A stretch of 64,000 nt of DNA from assembly GCA_964425695.1 (NCBI GenBank), contig CAYRNF010000001.1, forward strand, positions 248,001 through 312,000, in the 5' to 3' direction. Below are positions 27,309-35,493 of the stretch, piece by piece. Position numbers and translations under genes: made by a program. The notes below the pieces were generated by a model that was given only the letters and a program-made list of their open reading frames with translations, was not told the origin of the DNA and made no database searches. This DNA comes from JAKPBU01 sp964425695. Lineage in GTDB: Bacteria; Pseudomonadota; Gammaproteobacteria; Xanthomonadales; Xanthomonadaceae. How positions within the stretch are numbered: the stretch's first letter is position 1; each line of letters opens with the position of its first letter.

Positions 27309-27724
27309 CGGCGACACGCAGGAAGCCAACAGGCATGGTCTGCGCGAGCCGCGCTAGCGGCGACACGCAGGAAGCNNNNNNNNNNNNNNNNNNNNNNNNN
27401 NNNNNNNNNNNNNNNNNNNNNNNNNNNNNNNNNNNNNNNNNNNNNNNNNNNNNNNNNNNNNNNNNNNNNNNNNNNGGAAGCCAACAGGCATGGTCTGCGC
27501 GAGCCGCGCTAGCGGCGACACGCAGGAAGCAAACAGGCATGGTCTGCGCGAGCCGCGCTAGCGGCGACACGCAGGAAGCCAACAGGCGTGGTCTGCGCGA
27601 GCCGCGCTAGCGGCGAAACGCAGGAAGCCAACAGACATGGTCTGCGCGAGCCGCGCTGGCGGCCGCACGCAGGAAGTAAAGCAAGCGTGGTCTGCGCGAG
27701 CCGCGCTGGCCGCCGCATGCAGTC
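27291..27724. repeat. 49-bp tandem repeat array (VNTR), interrupted by an assembly gap
   Basis: CTGCGCGAGCCGCGCTAGCG recurs at 27291, 27340, 27494, 27543 and 27592, spaced by 49 bases outside the gap, followed by variants with CTGG at 27641 and about 27691. Each unit also contains GACACGCAGGAAGCCAACAG. The core GCCGCGCTAGCGGC is self-complementary at its ends (GCCGC/GCGGC). Copies 3' of 27640 have diverged and one spacing is 50. Units are contiguous, with no unique spacers. The true copy number is unknown because of the gap. Confidence 0.95.
27376..27475. other. assembly gap (100 N)
   Basis: Exactly 100 N, the conventional placeholder for a gap of unknown size. It falls inside the 49-bp array, so array collapse in short-read assembly is the likely cause. 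Confidence 0.97.
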
Positions 27725-27742
27725 ACCCTGACAGGCGTCGCC

Positions 27743-29179
27743 TCAAGGCCCGACACGCAGCGACAGCGCGCGCGTTGCGCTGAAGCTTGCCAACAGGCGC
27801 CCATCGGCCTGCGCGCGCAGGTCGAACAATCCGATCGGCGTGACCAGTGCGGCGCGCGACAGACCGCCGCTGGCGTCGAGGCCGATGATGCGCAACGCAT
27901 CGGCATCGTTCTGCTCGAAGCCGTCCAACCACTCCGCCAACGCGCCCGCAGCAGCGATCTGCCCCTCGCAGCGGCCGTCCTGCATCGCGAAGCGCGCTTC
28001 CCCCGCCACCGCCTTGCCGTCGAACTCGCCTACGTAGCGCAGCGCCTTGCGCGGACACGCAAGCGCGGGCATGGCGGGCGCAGCGGTGTCGAACGGCGCG
28101 GCCAGCATCATCGCGGTCTGCTCGATCGACGCCGTCCACATCGCATTGGACAGCACGCTGGCGCCAAGACGCTGCCCGGGCCACAGCACCAGCGCGGACC
28201 GCGCGCCGATGGCCACGCCGGCGTGGTGGGCGATGCGCCGGCCGTCGGCATCGGTGCCCACGCGCCAGCCGAAGCCGATGTCGTAGTCGCGTTCGCGCGC
28301 GGTGCCGCCGCCGGCCAGGGGCGTGGGCTCCTGCATCCACCGCCACGTCCGCGGCGCCACGATCCCGCCGGCCATCAGCCGCGCGCCGAACTGCGCGATC
28401 GCGCCCGGCGTCGCCATCAGTCCACCGCCGCCCCAGGTGTAGCTGAAGTCGTGCTGCGGTGCGGGCGCCGTGCCGCCACCGCTGAAGGCGTAGGCCTGCG
28501 ATGCGTCCGGATCGCCGCTGCCGGTCGCATCCGCGCCGATGGCCAGGCCGGGCGCGGTGCGCGTGCGCACGAACTCCAGGAAGGGTTGCCGCGCGCGTGA
28601 TTCCACCACCGCGCTGAGCAGCGTGTAGCCCCATGACGAATAGGCGTAGGCGGCGCCGGGTGCCGTGAGCAACGGCCGCCGTTCGAAGACGCGCACGGCA
28701 TCGCGGACCGTGGCGTAGCGCGTGCCACCGCGCGCCTCGTCGATGGCCTGGTAGTGGGGCAACCCCGAGGTGTGCGAGGCCAGTTGCCGCGGCGTCAATG
28801 CCGGCCATGGCGCATCGAGCCACGGCAGCATGTCCTGCACCGGCGCGTCGGCGTCGAGCGCGCCCTGTTCGGCCAACTGCGCCGCGGCGGTGGCCGTCAC
28901 CACTTTCGAGACGCTCGCGAGCCGGAACTTCGTGCGGGCCTCCACCGGCAGCCCGCGTTCGACATCGCGCAGGCCGGCGCTGCCCGACCACACCAGTTCG
29001 CCGTCGCGCACCACCGCTGCGCCCATGCCCGGGACGCCGTTGGCCTCCACCAGCGCCGCGAGCATGCGGTCCGACAGGCGCGCCGAGGCGCGTGCGTCAT
29101 GCTGCGGCTGGGCGGCCGCCGCGAGCGGCATCAACAGCAGGCAAGCGGCGATCGGCCGCAGGCGTCTGGTATCGGTCAT
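27743..29179 (-). CDS. serine hydrolase, beta-lactamase/class C-like fold
   Basis: The 478-residue exported protein has a signal peptide ending AAAAQP. The catalytic SxxK motif is SVSK (89-92). LASHTSGLPHY and YAYSSWGYTLLS correspond to the conserved HTSGLP and YxS/N regions of family S12. The second about 120 residues look like the accessory C-terminal domain of D-aminopeptidase/esterase relatives (ALRYVGEFDGKAVAGEARF). The substrate could be a D-amino-acid peptide, ester or beta-lactam and cannot be told from sequence. It runs towards the repeat array, ending 18 bases beyond it. Confidence 0.88.
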   Translation of the reverse strand: MTDTRRLRPIAACLLLMPLAAAAQPQHDARASARLSDRMLAALVEANGVPGMGAAVVRDGELVWSGSAGLRDVERGLPVEARTKFRLASVSKVVTATAAAQLAEQGALDADAPVQDMLPWLDAPWPALTPRQLASHTSGLPHYQAIDEARGGTRYATVRDAVRVFERRPLLTAPGAAYAYSSWGYTLLSAVVESRARQPFLEFVRTRTAPGLAIGADATGSGDPDASQAYAFSGGGTAPAPQHDFSYTWGGGGLMATPGAIAQFGARLMAGGIVAPRTWRWMQEPTPLAGGGTARERDYDIGFGWRVGTDADGRRIAHHAGVAIGARSALVLWPGQRLGASVLSNAMWTASIEQTAMMLAAPFDTAAPAMPALACPRKALRYVGEFDGKAVAGEARFAMQDGRCEGQIAAAGALAEWLDGFEQNDADALRIIGLDASGGLSRAALVTPIGLFDLRAQADGRLLASFSATRALSLRVGP

Positions 29180-29241
29180 GGGGAGGTACGCGTCGGGAGT
29201 CGCACCCGGGAACGCGTGCCTGTCGCCGCGGTTGACGCGCG

Positions 29242-31050
29242 TCAGCGCGGCGGCGTTGCCGGCGCGCCGCCGGCAGCATCTTCGCGGTCGGCCTCGAACA
29301 GCTGTTCCAGCTCCGCGCGCGCGTCGGCCGCGGTCTGGCGCAGCGCGTCCTCGTCGTCGTGGACCAGGTACTGCGAGGCGAGCAGGCGCTCGTCGTGGTC
29401 GCGGAAGCGCTGTGCGTACGCGGCCGCCGTTTCCGGCGCCACGCCCAGCGCCACCAGCACGTCGCGGCCCATCTCCAGGCTGGAGAGGAAGGTCTCGCGC
29501 ATCACCGTGGCGCCCAGGTCCATCAGCTGCCACGCATGGCGGCGGTCGCGGGCGCGCGCGAACACCTTGGCGTCCGGATAGTGGCGGCGGATCACGCGCA
29601 CCGTGCGCAGGCTGGACTCGACCTGGTCCACGGCGATCACGAACACGCGCACGTTGGCGGCGCCGGCCGCGCGCAGCAGGTCCGGCCGTGCCGGGTCGCC
29701 GTAGTAGATCTTGTTGCCGAACCGGCGCACGAAGTCGACCTGCTCGGCGTCGTGCTCGATCGCCACGAACGGGATGCGTTGCGCCAGCAGCAGGCGCGCC
29801 ACGATCTGGCCGAAGCGGCCGAAGCCGGCGACCAGCACCTGCGGATGGTGGTCTTCGATGTCGTCGTACGGCCGCTTCGGCCGGCCGGCGCCCGCGGCAC
29901 CGGCCAGGCGCAGCATGGCGATCAGCAGCAGCGGCGTGAGCGCCATCGAGATGCCCACGATCGCCACCAGCCGGTCGCGCGTCGCGGCATCGAGCAACCC
30001 CGCCTTGTCGGCTTCGGAAAACACCACGAACGCGAACTCGCCGCCCAGCGCCAGCACGCTGGCCAGCAGCAGCGATTCGCGCTTGTCCAGTCCCCCGGGT
30101 TTGAGCCCCACGGCGAACAGCAGGGCGAACTTCACCGCCATCAGCGCGGCAACGCCGGCGGCGATCAGCGCCGGCTCGGCCGCGACCTGGCGCAGGTCGA
30201 TGCTCATGCCCACGGCCATGAAGAACAGGCCCAGCAGCAGGCCTTCGAACGGCTGGATCTGCGATTCCAGCTCGTGCCGGAATTCCGAATCCGCCAGCAA
30301 CACGCCGGCCAGGAACGCGCCCAGGCCCGCCGACAGGCCCGCGGCCTGCATCAGCCATGCGCTGCCCAGCACCACCAGCAGCGCGGTGGCGGTGAACACC
30401 TCCGGCATGCCGGTGCGCGCGATGATCCGGAACACGTGGCGCAGCAGCACGCGCCCGCCCAGCACCAGCAGCGCCATCGCCCCCAGGCCCTTGGCGATCG
30501 CCAGCGATGCGGGCACCTCCGCGTCCGGGGACGCCACGGTGCCCAGCAGCGGGATCACCGCCAGCAGCGGGATCGCCGCCAGGTCCTGGAACAGCAGGAT
30601 CGCGAACCCCAGCCGCCCGTGGTCGGTATTGAGCGCCTTGCGTTCGGCCAGCAGCTGCAGACCCACCGCGGTGGACGACAGCGCCAGCCCAAGCCCCACG
30701 ATCAGCGCCGTCTTCGGCCCCAGCCCCCACGCCAGCGCCAGCGCACCCAGCGCCAGCCCGCACAGCGCCACCTGCAGCCCGCCCACCACGAACACCGGCT
30801 GGCGCATCACCTTCAGCCGCGGCAGGGACAGTTCCAGCCCGATCACGAACAGAAGCATCACCACGCCGATCTCGCTGGCGGTGAGCACCCCTTCGGCATC
30901 GCGCACCACCGCCAGCCCGTTGGGCCCCAGCGCCACCCCCGCCACCAGATACCCCAGCACCGCGCCCAGCCCGAACCGCTTGAACAGCGGCACCGCGATC
31001 ACCGCGGCCAGCAGGAATACCAGGGCCAGTTCGAGTCCGCCGCCGTGCAT
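29242..31050 (-). CDS. CPA2-type K+/H+ antiporter with TrkA-N domain (KefB/KefC-like)
   Basis: The 602-residue inner-membrane protein has about 12 hydrophobic helices (1-375) and a cytoplasmic Rossmann domain (about 400-520). The nucleotide motif GFGRFGQIVARLLL and DPARPDLLRAAGA are present. The short C-terminal tail is acidic and Ala-rich. The family exports K+ in exchange for H+, usually gated by NAD(H) or glutathione adducts; no ancillary kefF/kefG flavoprotein gene is adjacent. GGGAGGAA upstream of the ATG is a good ribosome site, and CATAAT (complement of 31083-31088) is a likely -10. Confidence 0.92.
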   Translation of the reverse strand: MHGGGLELALVFLLAAVIAVPLFKRFGLGAVLGYLVAGVALGPNGLAVVRDAEGVLTASEIGVVMLLFVIGLELSLPRLKVMRQPVFVVGGLQVALCGLALGALALAWGLGPKTALIVGLGLALSSTAVGLQLLAERKALNTDHGRLGFAILLFQDLAAIPLLAVIPLLGTVASPDAEVPASLAIAKGLGAMALLVLGGRVLLRHVFRIIARTGMPEVFTATALLVVLGSAWLMQAAGLSAGLGAFLAGVLLADSEFRHELESQIQPFEGLLLGLFFMAVGMSIDLRQVAAEPALIAAGVAALMAVKFALLFAVGLKPGGLDKRESLLLASVLALGGEFAFVVFSEADKAGLLDAATRDRLVAIVGISMALTPLLLIAMLRLAGAAGAGRPKRPYDDIEDHHPQVLVAGFGRFGQIVARLLLAQRIPFVAIEHDAEQVDFVRRFGNKIYYGDPARPDLLRAAGAANVRVFVIAVDQVESSLRTVRVIRRHYPDAKVFARARDRRHAWQLMDLGATVMRETFLSSLEMGRDVLVALGVAPETAAAYAQRFRDHDERLLASQYLVHDDEDALRQTAADARAELEQLFEADREDAAGGAPATPPR

Positions 31051-31159
31051 GGGTTCCTCCCGGTCCAGCTGTGGCCGTGGAGATTATGTTATCCACGGGT
31101 GATGGACTGAGCCGGCAAGCCGCGCTACCGTTCCGGTCAAGCCACAGGAAGGAACTTGA

Positions 31160-31903
31160 ATGCACAGGACGTGGATCTGGCGAAGCTTGGGGGCCGCGGC
31201 GCTTTGCGCAAGCGGCCTGCTGCATGCGGGCGAGCCGCTCACGTTCAGCGCATCGGCAAGGGTCGAGGTCGATGCGCAGGGTTCGGTGACGAAGGTCGAA
31301 CCGTCTCCCGGGTTGACCCCAGCGCTGCATGAACTGGTGCGCAGCCAAGTCGCGTCCTATCGGTTCGAAAGCCCCCTCGATGGGGGCCGACCTGCCCCGG
31401 GAGTGACTTACATCAAGCTCGGAGGATGTGCGCTACCTGACGGCAAGGGCTCGGGTTACAAGGTCTCGATGGCCTTCCACAGCGCAGGGCCGCGGCTGGT
31501 GGGCGACCAGTTGCTCCCCCCGCGATACCCGCCCGATGCGTTCCAGAACGGTTACGAAGCCGCTGCAACGGTGGTCTACATCGTGCGACCGGACGGGGTC
31601 CCGGAGGTGGAGAAGATCCGCTACAGGGGGAAGCAGAGGGGCAAGGCCTTGTTCGACAGGGAGCTTGCCCAGTGGATGTCGCAGTTTCGCTACGAGCCGG
31701 AAATCATCGGGGGCCGTCCGGTCAGCACGCGGTTCGAAGTTCCGGTGACGTTTTCGCTGGGCGACGTGGAGTCCGAAAGCACCCTCCGCAAGCGCGAGGT
31801 CGCCCGGCGCATGTCCACCGCCGAATGCACGGCAGCCGCTTCGTCGGGGGCGCTCGAGCCGGTCGCCCTCGAAACGCGCTTCAAGCGGGTACCCGCGGGC
31901 TGA
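31160..31903 (+). CDS. secreted TonB C-terminal-like protein, first of a pair
   Basis: The 247-residue protein has a signal peptide (about 1-23, ending LLHAG). A first TonB-like half (about 25-95) is followed by a more canonical TonB C-terminal domain (about 117-195). Its PPRYPPDAFQNGYEAAATVV and VRPDGVPEVEKI resemble the TonB-C consensus (PPxYP, G, V, DGxV). There is no proline-rich spacer, and the N-terminal helix looks cleavable rather than anchoring, so it is unlikely to be a normal ExbBD-coupled TonB. The AGGAAGG Shine-Dalgarno sequence is strong. Base composition is visibly less GC-rich than the neighbours. Confidence 0.75.
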   Translation: MHRTWIWRSLGAAALCASGLLHAGEPLTFSASARVEVDAQGSVTKVEPSPGLTPALHELVRSQVASYRFESPLDGGRPAPGVTYIKLGGCALPDGKGSGYKVSMAFHSAGPRLVGDQLLPPRYPPDAFQNGYEAAATVVYIVRPDGVPEVEKIRYRGKQRGKALFDRELAQWMSQFRYEPEIIGGRPVSTRFEVPVTFSLGDVESESTLRKREVARRMSTAECTAAASSGALEPVALETRFKRVPAG

Positions 31904-31940
31904 GTCCCGCAAGTGACGCCGATCGAACAGGATGCCTGAC

Positions 31941-32804
31941 ATGCGAATGACAACAGCGCTGGCGGCGCTACTCTCGATGATGTTCGTGTACTGCGCGCAG
32001 GCGATGAACGCCAGCGGCGTACGCAAGACGGTCGAGATGAGCATGCTGGTCACGGGCCACCTCGAGATCGAACCGAATGGTCAGGTAAGCCGATACGTGC
32101 TGGATCACCCCGAGAAGCTCCCGCCGCACGTCAAGTCGAACTTGGCGAAGCACGTCCCGCATTGGCGATTCGAGCCGGTACTTGTCGAGGGCAGGCCGGT
32201 CACTGCACGGGTGAAGCTGGGCATCCGGATGCGTGCGCTGCCTGTCGGCAATGGCGACTACCGCGTCGGCATCGCCAGCGCGAGTTTTGGCGACGAATAC
32301 GCAAAGGCGGAAGCCCGTGCTCAGTCGATCTCGATGACGCCGCCGGTCTACCCGATGGCTGCTGTGCAAGGTGGCTACCAGGGCACTGTTTACCTCATCC
32401 TGAAGATCGATCGCGATGGCCACGTAGCCGAAGTGGCGATCGAGCAGGTCAACATGACCGTGCTCGGCGACAGCCGTCAGATGGAGCGCGGTCGAGAGCT
32501 GTTGGCGAGGGCCAGTGAGCGCGCGGCGAAAGCTTGGAAGTTCCGGCCGGCCACCACAGAAGGCGACATCGATCAGCCATTCTGGTCGGCACGTGTTCCG
32601 GTGGAATTCAAGATCAACGACAATCCGAAACAGCCGACGTATGGCCAGTGGGAGGCTTACGTACCCGGCCCGCGTTTTATTCCATCCTGGGTCAAGCCTG
32701 ACATGGCAGGCGGCAGTCCTGACGCGCTCGTGGCAGGCGGGGTATATCCGATCGGCTCGGGCCCCCGGCTACTCACACCACTGCAGCTGGCGCCTGCAGG
32801 CTGA
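31941..32804 (+). CDS. secreted TonB C-terminal-like protein, second of a pair
   Basis: The 287-residue paralog of the preceding gene has a signal peptide (about 1-21, ending CAQA). A TonB-like first half (about 33-98) contains VEGRPVTARVKL. The TonB-C-like domain (about 130-225) has TPPVYPMAAVQGGYQGTV and KIDRDGHVAEV. The ATG at 31941 is preferred because AGGA lies eight bases upstream; ATG 31932 is an alternative. It follows the first gene by 37 bases, probably in one transcript. The lower GC is again evident. Function unknown; it may bind TonB-dependent receptors or an envelope partner. Confidence 0.75.
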   Translation: MRMTTALAALLSMMFVYCAQAMNASGVRKTVEMSMLVTGHLEIEPNGQVSRYVLDHPEKLPPHVKSNLAKHVPHWRFEPVLVEGRPVTARVKLGIRMRALPVGNGDYRVGIASASFGDEYAKAEARAQSISMTPPVYPMAAVQGGYQGTVYLILKIDRDGHVAEVAIEQVNMTVLGDSRQMERGRELLARASERAAKAWKFRPATTEGDIDQPFWSARVPVEFKINDNPKQPTYGQWEAYVPGPRFIPSWVKPDMAGGSPDALVAGGVYPIGSGPRLLTPLQLAPAG

Positions 32805-32913
32805 TCGATGCGTGACCGGTCGGTCACACAGCTTGATCTCAGCATCCATGAACGACACAGCCGAACGGCGTGGGCCGCCGTGGGTACGCAGTCGAGCACC
32901 CCGCACCCTGTAA

Positions 32914-32949
32914 AAGCAAGAACGCCCCGCAATGCGGGGCGTTCTGCTT
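32914..32949 (-). terminator. Rho-independent terminator of rho
   Basis: A twelve-base-pair stem AGAACGCCCCGC / GCGGGGCGTTCT has an AAT loop. One bulged base allows four more pairs (AAGC/GCTT). On the minus strand it is followed by TTTTA. It lies 15 bases after the rho stop and may also stop the convergent TonB-like transcript. Confidence 0.9.
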
Positions 32950-32964
32950 CTGCAGCTGGTGCGA

Positions 32965-34662
32965 TCAGCGCCGCATCGACGCGAAGAACTCGTCGTTGCT
33001 CTTGGTGCTCTTCATCTTGTCCAGCAGGAACTCCATCGCCGCGATCTCGTCCATCGGGTGCAGGAGCTTGCGCAGGATCCAGATCTTCTGCAGCAGGTCG
33101 GGCTCGATCAGCAGGTCCTCGCGGCGGGTGCCGGAGGCGTTGACGCCGATGGCCGGGTAGACGCGCTTCTCGGTGATGCGGCGGTCCAGGTGCACTTCGC
33201 TGTTGCCGGTGCCCTTGAACTCCTCGTAGATCACCTTGTCCATGGCGCTGCCGGTGTCCACCAGCGCGGTGGCGATGATGGTCAGGCTGCCGCCTTCCTC
33301 CACGTTGCGCGCCGCGCCGAAGAAACGCTTGGGCCGGTGCATCGCGTTGGCGTCCACGCCGCCGGTGAGCACCTTGCCGGAGCTGGGCACCACGTTGTTG
33401 TAGGCGCGGGCCAGGCGGGTGATCGAGTCGAGCAGGATGACGACGTCCTTCTTGTGCTCGACCAGGCGCTTGGCGCGCTCGATCACCATCTCGGCCACCT
33501 GCACGTGGCGCGCGGCGGGTTCGTCGAAGGTCGAGCTGATGACCTCGCCGCGCACGGTGCGCTGCATCTCGGTGACTTCCTCGGGCCGCTCGTCGATCAG
33601 CAGCACGATCAGGTGCACTTCCGGATGGTTGTAGCTGATGGCCGATGCGATCTGCTGCATCATCATCGTCTTGCCCGCCTTGGGCGGCGAGACGATCAGC
33701 GCGCGCTGGCCCTTGCCCTGCGGCGCCATCAGGTCGAGGATCCGGCCGGTGATGTCCTCGCTGGACCCGTCGCCGCGCTCGAGCTTGAATCGCTTGCGCG
33801 GGAACAGCGGGGTGAGGTTCTCGAACAGGTTCTTGTTCTTGCTGGCTTCGATCGGTTCGCCGTTGATGGTGTCCACCACCGCCAGCGCGAAGTAACGCTC
33901 GCCGTCCTTGGGCCAGCGGATGCGGCCGGACAGATGGTCGCCGGTGCGCAGGTTGAAGCGGCGGATCTGGCTGGGCGAGATGTAGGTGTCGTCCGGGCCG
34001 GCCAGGTAGCTGGCCTCGGCGGCGCGCAGGAAGCCGAAGCCGTCCGGCAGGATTTCCAGCACGCCGTCGGCGGCCACGCCTTCGCCGTGGCGGGTCAGTA
34101 CCTTGAGCAGGGCGAAGATGATTTCCTGCTTGCGCGCGCGCGACACGCCCTCGTGGATCTGCAGCTGCTCGGCGATCTCCAGCAGCTTCGGCGCGGGCAT
34201 GCGCTTGAGGTCGCCCAGCGAGTACTGCGGGAAGCCTTCGGGGATGTTGGCAGGCGCCGAGCGCGGCACGAACTGCTCCTGGCCGTTGTCGTCCTGCGGC
34301 AGGCCGTTGTCGCGGAAGCGGTCACGCTGGCGATCCCGACGGTTGCGGAACCGGTCGCGGCGGTTGTTGCCGCCCTGCTGGTGGCCGCCCTGGTTGCCGG
34401 GCTGGTTGCCGCCGCCCTGGTTGGCGAAGCGCTGGCCCTGCGCGTCATCGCCGCCGTCGCCGCCGGAGGCGGGCGCGTCGGCCGGCATGGCGCGTGGCGC
34501 GGGTGGGGCGTCGCCGGCAGCCGCTGCGGGCGGTGGCGCTACCGGCGCGGGCGCGGCCGGGGAAAGCGATTCGGTGGGGGCCGCGGCGGCGGTCTTGGCG
34601 ACGCGTGCCTTGCGCACGCGCTTGGTGGCCGGCGTGCCGGCGTCTTCAGTCTGGTCGGACAA
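32965..34662 (-). CDS. rho: transcription termination factor Rho
   Basis: The 565-residue hexameric RNA helicase ends transcription. The C-terminal 420 residues match classical Rho: RNA-binding DGFGFLR and YISPSQIRRFNLRTGD, P-loop PPKAGKT (about residue 327), VLLIDERPEEVTEM, and Q/R-loop segments. The N-terminal about 150 residues are a low-complexity Ala/Pro then Asn/Gln/Arg/Gly-rich insertion (GGGNQPGNQGGHQQGGNNRR), longer than E. coli Rho and common in high-GC lineages. The start is TTG at 34662, with AGGA eight bases upstream and the expected SDQTEDAGTPATKR start. A GCTAGTTT element (complement of 34832-34839) would give a leader of about 160 bases, typical of autoregulated rho. Confidence 0.95.
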   Translation of the reverse strand: MSDQTEDAGTPATKRVRKARVAKTAAAAPTESLSPAAPAPVAPPPAAAAGDAPPAPRAMPADAPASGGDGGDDAQGQRFANQGGGNQPGNQGGHQQGGNNRRDRFRNRRDRQRDRFRDNGLPQDDNGQEQFVPRSAPANIPEGFPQYSLGDLKRMPAPKLLEIAEQLQIHEGVSRARKQEIIFALLKVLTRHGEGVAADGVLEILPDGFGFLRAAEASYLAGPDDTYISPSQIRRFNLRTGDHLSGRIRWPKDGERYFALAVVDTINGEPIEASKNKNLFENLTPLFPRKRFKLERGDGSSEDITGRILDLMAPQGKGQRALIVSPPKAGKTMMMQQIASAISYNHPEVHLIVLLIDERPEEVTEMQRTVRGEVISSTFDEPAARHVQVAEMVIERAKRLVEHKKDVVILLDSITRLARAYNNVVPSSGKVLTGGVDANAMHRPKRFFGAARNVEEGGSLTIIATALVDTGSAMDKVIYEEFKGTGNSEVHLDRRITEKRVYPAIGVNASGTRREDLLIEPDLLQKIWILRKLLHPMDEIAAMEFLLDKMKSTKSNDEFFASMRR

Positions 34663-34928
34663 GCGTGGAATCCTGGGAGGAATCGGTCTGGGAGGCGGCC
34701 GACGGAACGTGGGCCTGGGAAAATCGGGCTCGGAAAGGCCTTGCCTGCTCAGGCACCCGCGGATGCGGGAGGGCCGGGAAAGAAGTCTTCCAGAGGGGGT
34801 GCGGCGCGTGGTCCAACGCCGGGTCGTACTGAAACTAGCATCGCGGGCGCACCGCGGCAAGCACGCCAGCCGCGGTGGTTCATGTTGCGGGGACGCGCAG
34901 GAGTCTGGGCGGACCGTCGTCGTGACCG

Positions 34929-34951
34929 GGCGCTCTCGGCCTCAGAGCGCC
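34929..34951 (-). other. hairpin overlapping the trxA stop
   Basis: GGCGCTCT / AGAGCGCC with a seven-base loop spans the last codons and stop of trxA. It lacks a T tract, so it may stabilise or attenuate the trxA transcript ahead of rho rather than fully terminate it. Confidence 0.4.
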
Positions 34952-35268
34952 TTGTCGATCATCTGGCTCAGCTGGGCCTTGCCCACCGCGCCGATCTGGG
35001 TCGCCTGCACCTGCCCGCCCTTGAACAGCAGCAGCATCGGGATGGAGCGCACGTGGTACTTCATGGCGGTGGCACGGTTCTGGTCGATGTCCACCTTCAC
35101 CACCTTGGCGCGCCCCGCATAGCTCTCGGCGATCTCGTCCAGCGCCGGCGCGATCATCTTGCAGGGCCCGCACCACGGCGCCCAGAAATCGACCAGCACC
35201 GGCTCGTCGGACTGCAGCACGGCGGCATCGAAGTCGGCGTCGTTGGCATGGATGACCTTGTCGCTCAC
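34942..35268 (-). CDS. trxA: thioredoxin
   Basis: The 108-residue disulfide reductase has the active site WCGPC (about residues 32-36) in VLVDFWAPWCGPCKMIAP. The cis-Pro loop RSIPMLLLFKGG is present. Standard length. The start is GTG at 35268 with AGGAG six bases upstream. trxA sits upstream of rho on the same strand and divergent from rhlB, the usual arrangement in this group of bacteria. Confidence 0.96.
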   Translation of the reverse strand: MSDKVIHANDADFDAAVLQSDEPVLVDFWAPWCGPCKMIAPALDEIAESYAGRAKVVKVDIDQNRATAMKYHVRSIPMLLLFKGGQVQATQIGAVGKAQLSQMIDKAL

Positions 35269-35493
35269 GGAGGGCTCCTGTGGGGCGCGGCGCCGCGCGG
35301 TCGGCCCCGGTGCACGGGGCCCGGGCGCGGGCGGGCGGGGTTGACTGTAGAATTGGTGCCTGATCTGGGGCCCCGGCACGGCATTGCAACCGCCGCCACC
35401 GCAACCTCGACCCATCTTACCCCCTCGGCCGACACGGCCGCCTGCGGGCGCCAGCGTGCACCACGCGTCGTCGCGCGCCCATCGAATGGTTCC

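Noticed and set aside
27232..27582. Repetitive minus-strand ORF across the 49-bp array
   Set aside because: It only reflects translation of the repeat and spans the N gap; no start site or known domain supports it.
27291..27724. Possible CRISPR array
   Set aside because: The 49-base units are directly adjacent without unique spacers and no cas gene is present.
31089..31097. TTATCCACG as a DnaA box upstream of the TonB-like pair
   Set aside because: It is a single site with one mismatch and no partner box nearby, which can occur by chance.
35341..35369. TTGACT at 35341 as the rhlB -35
   Set aside because: No suitable -10 follows at 16-18 bases; the TAGAAT inside the same stretch is a better -10 candidate but itself lacks a -35.
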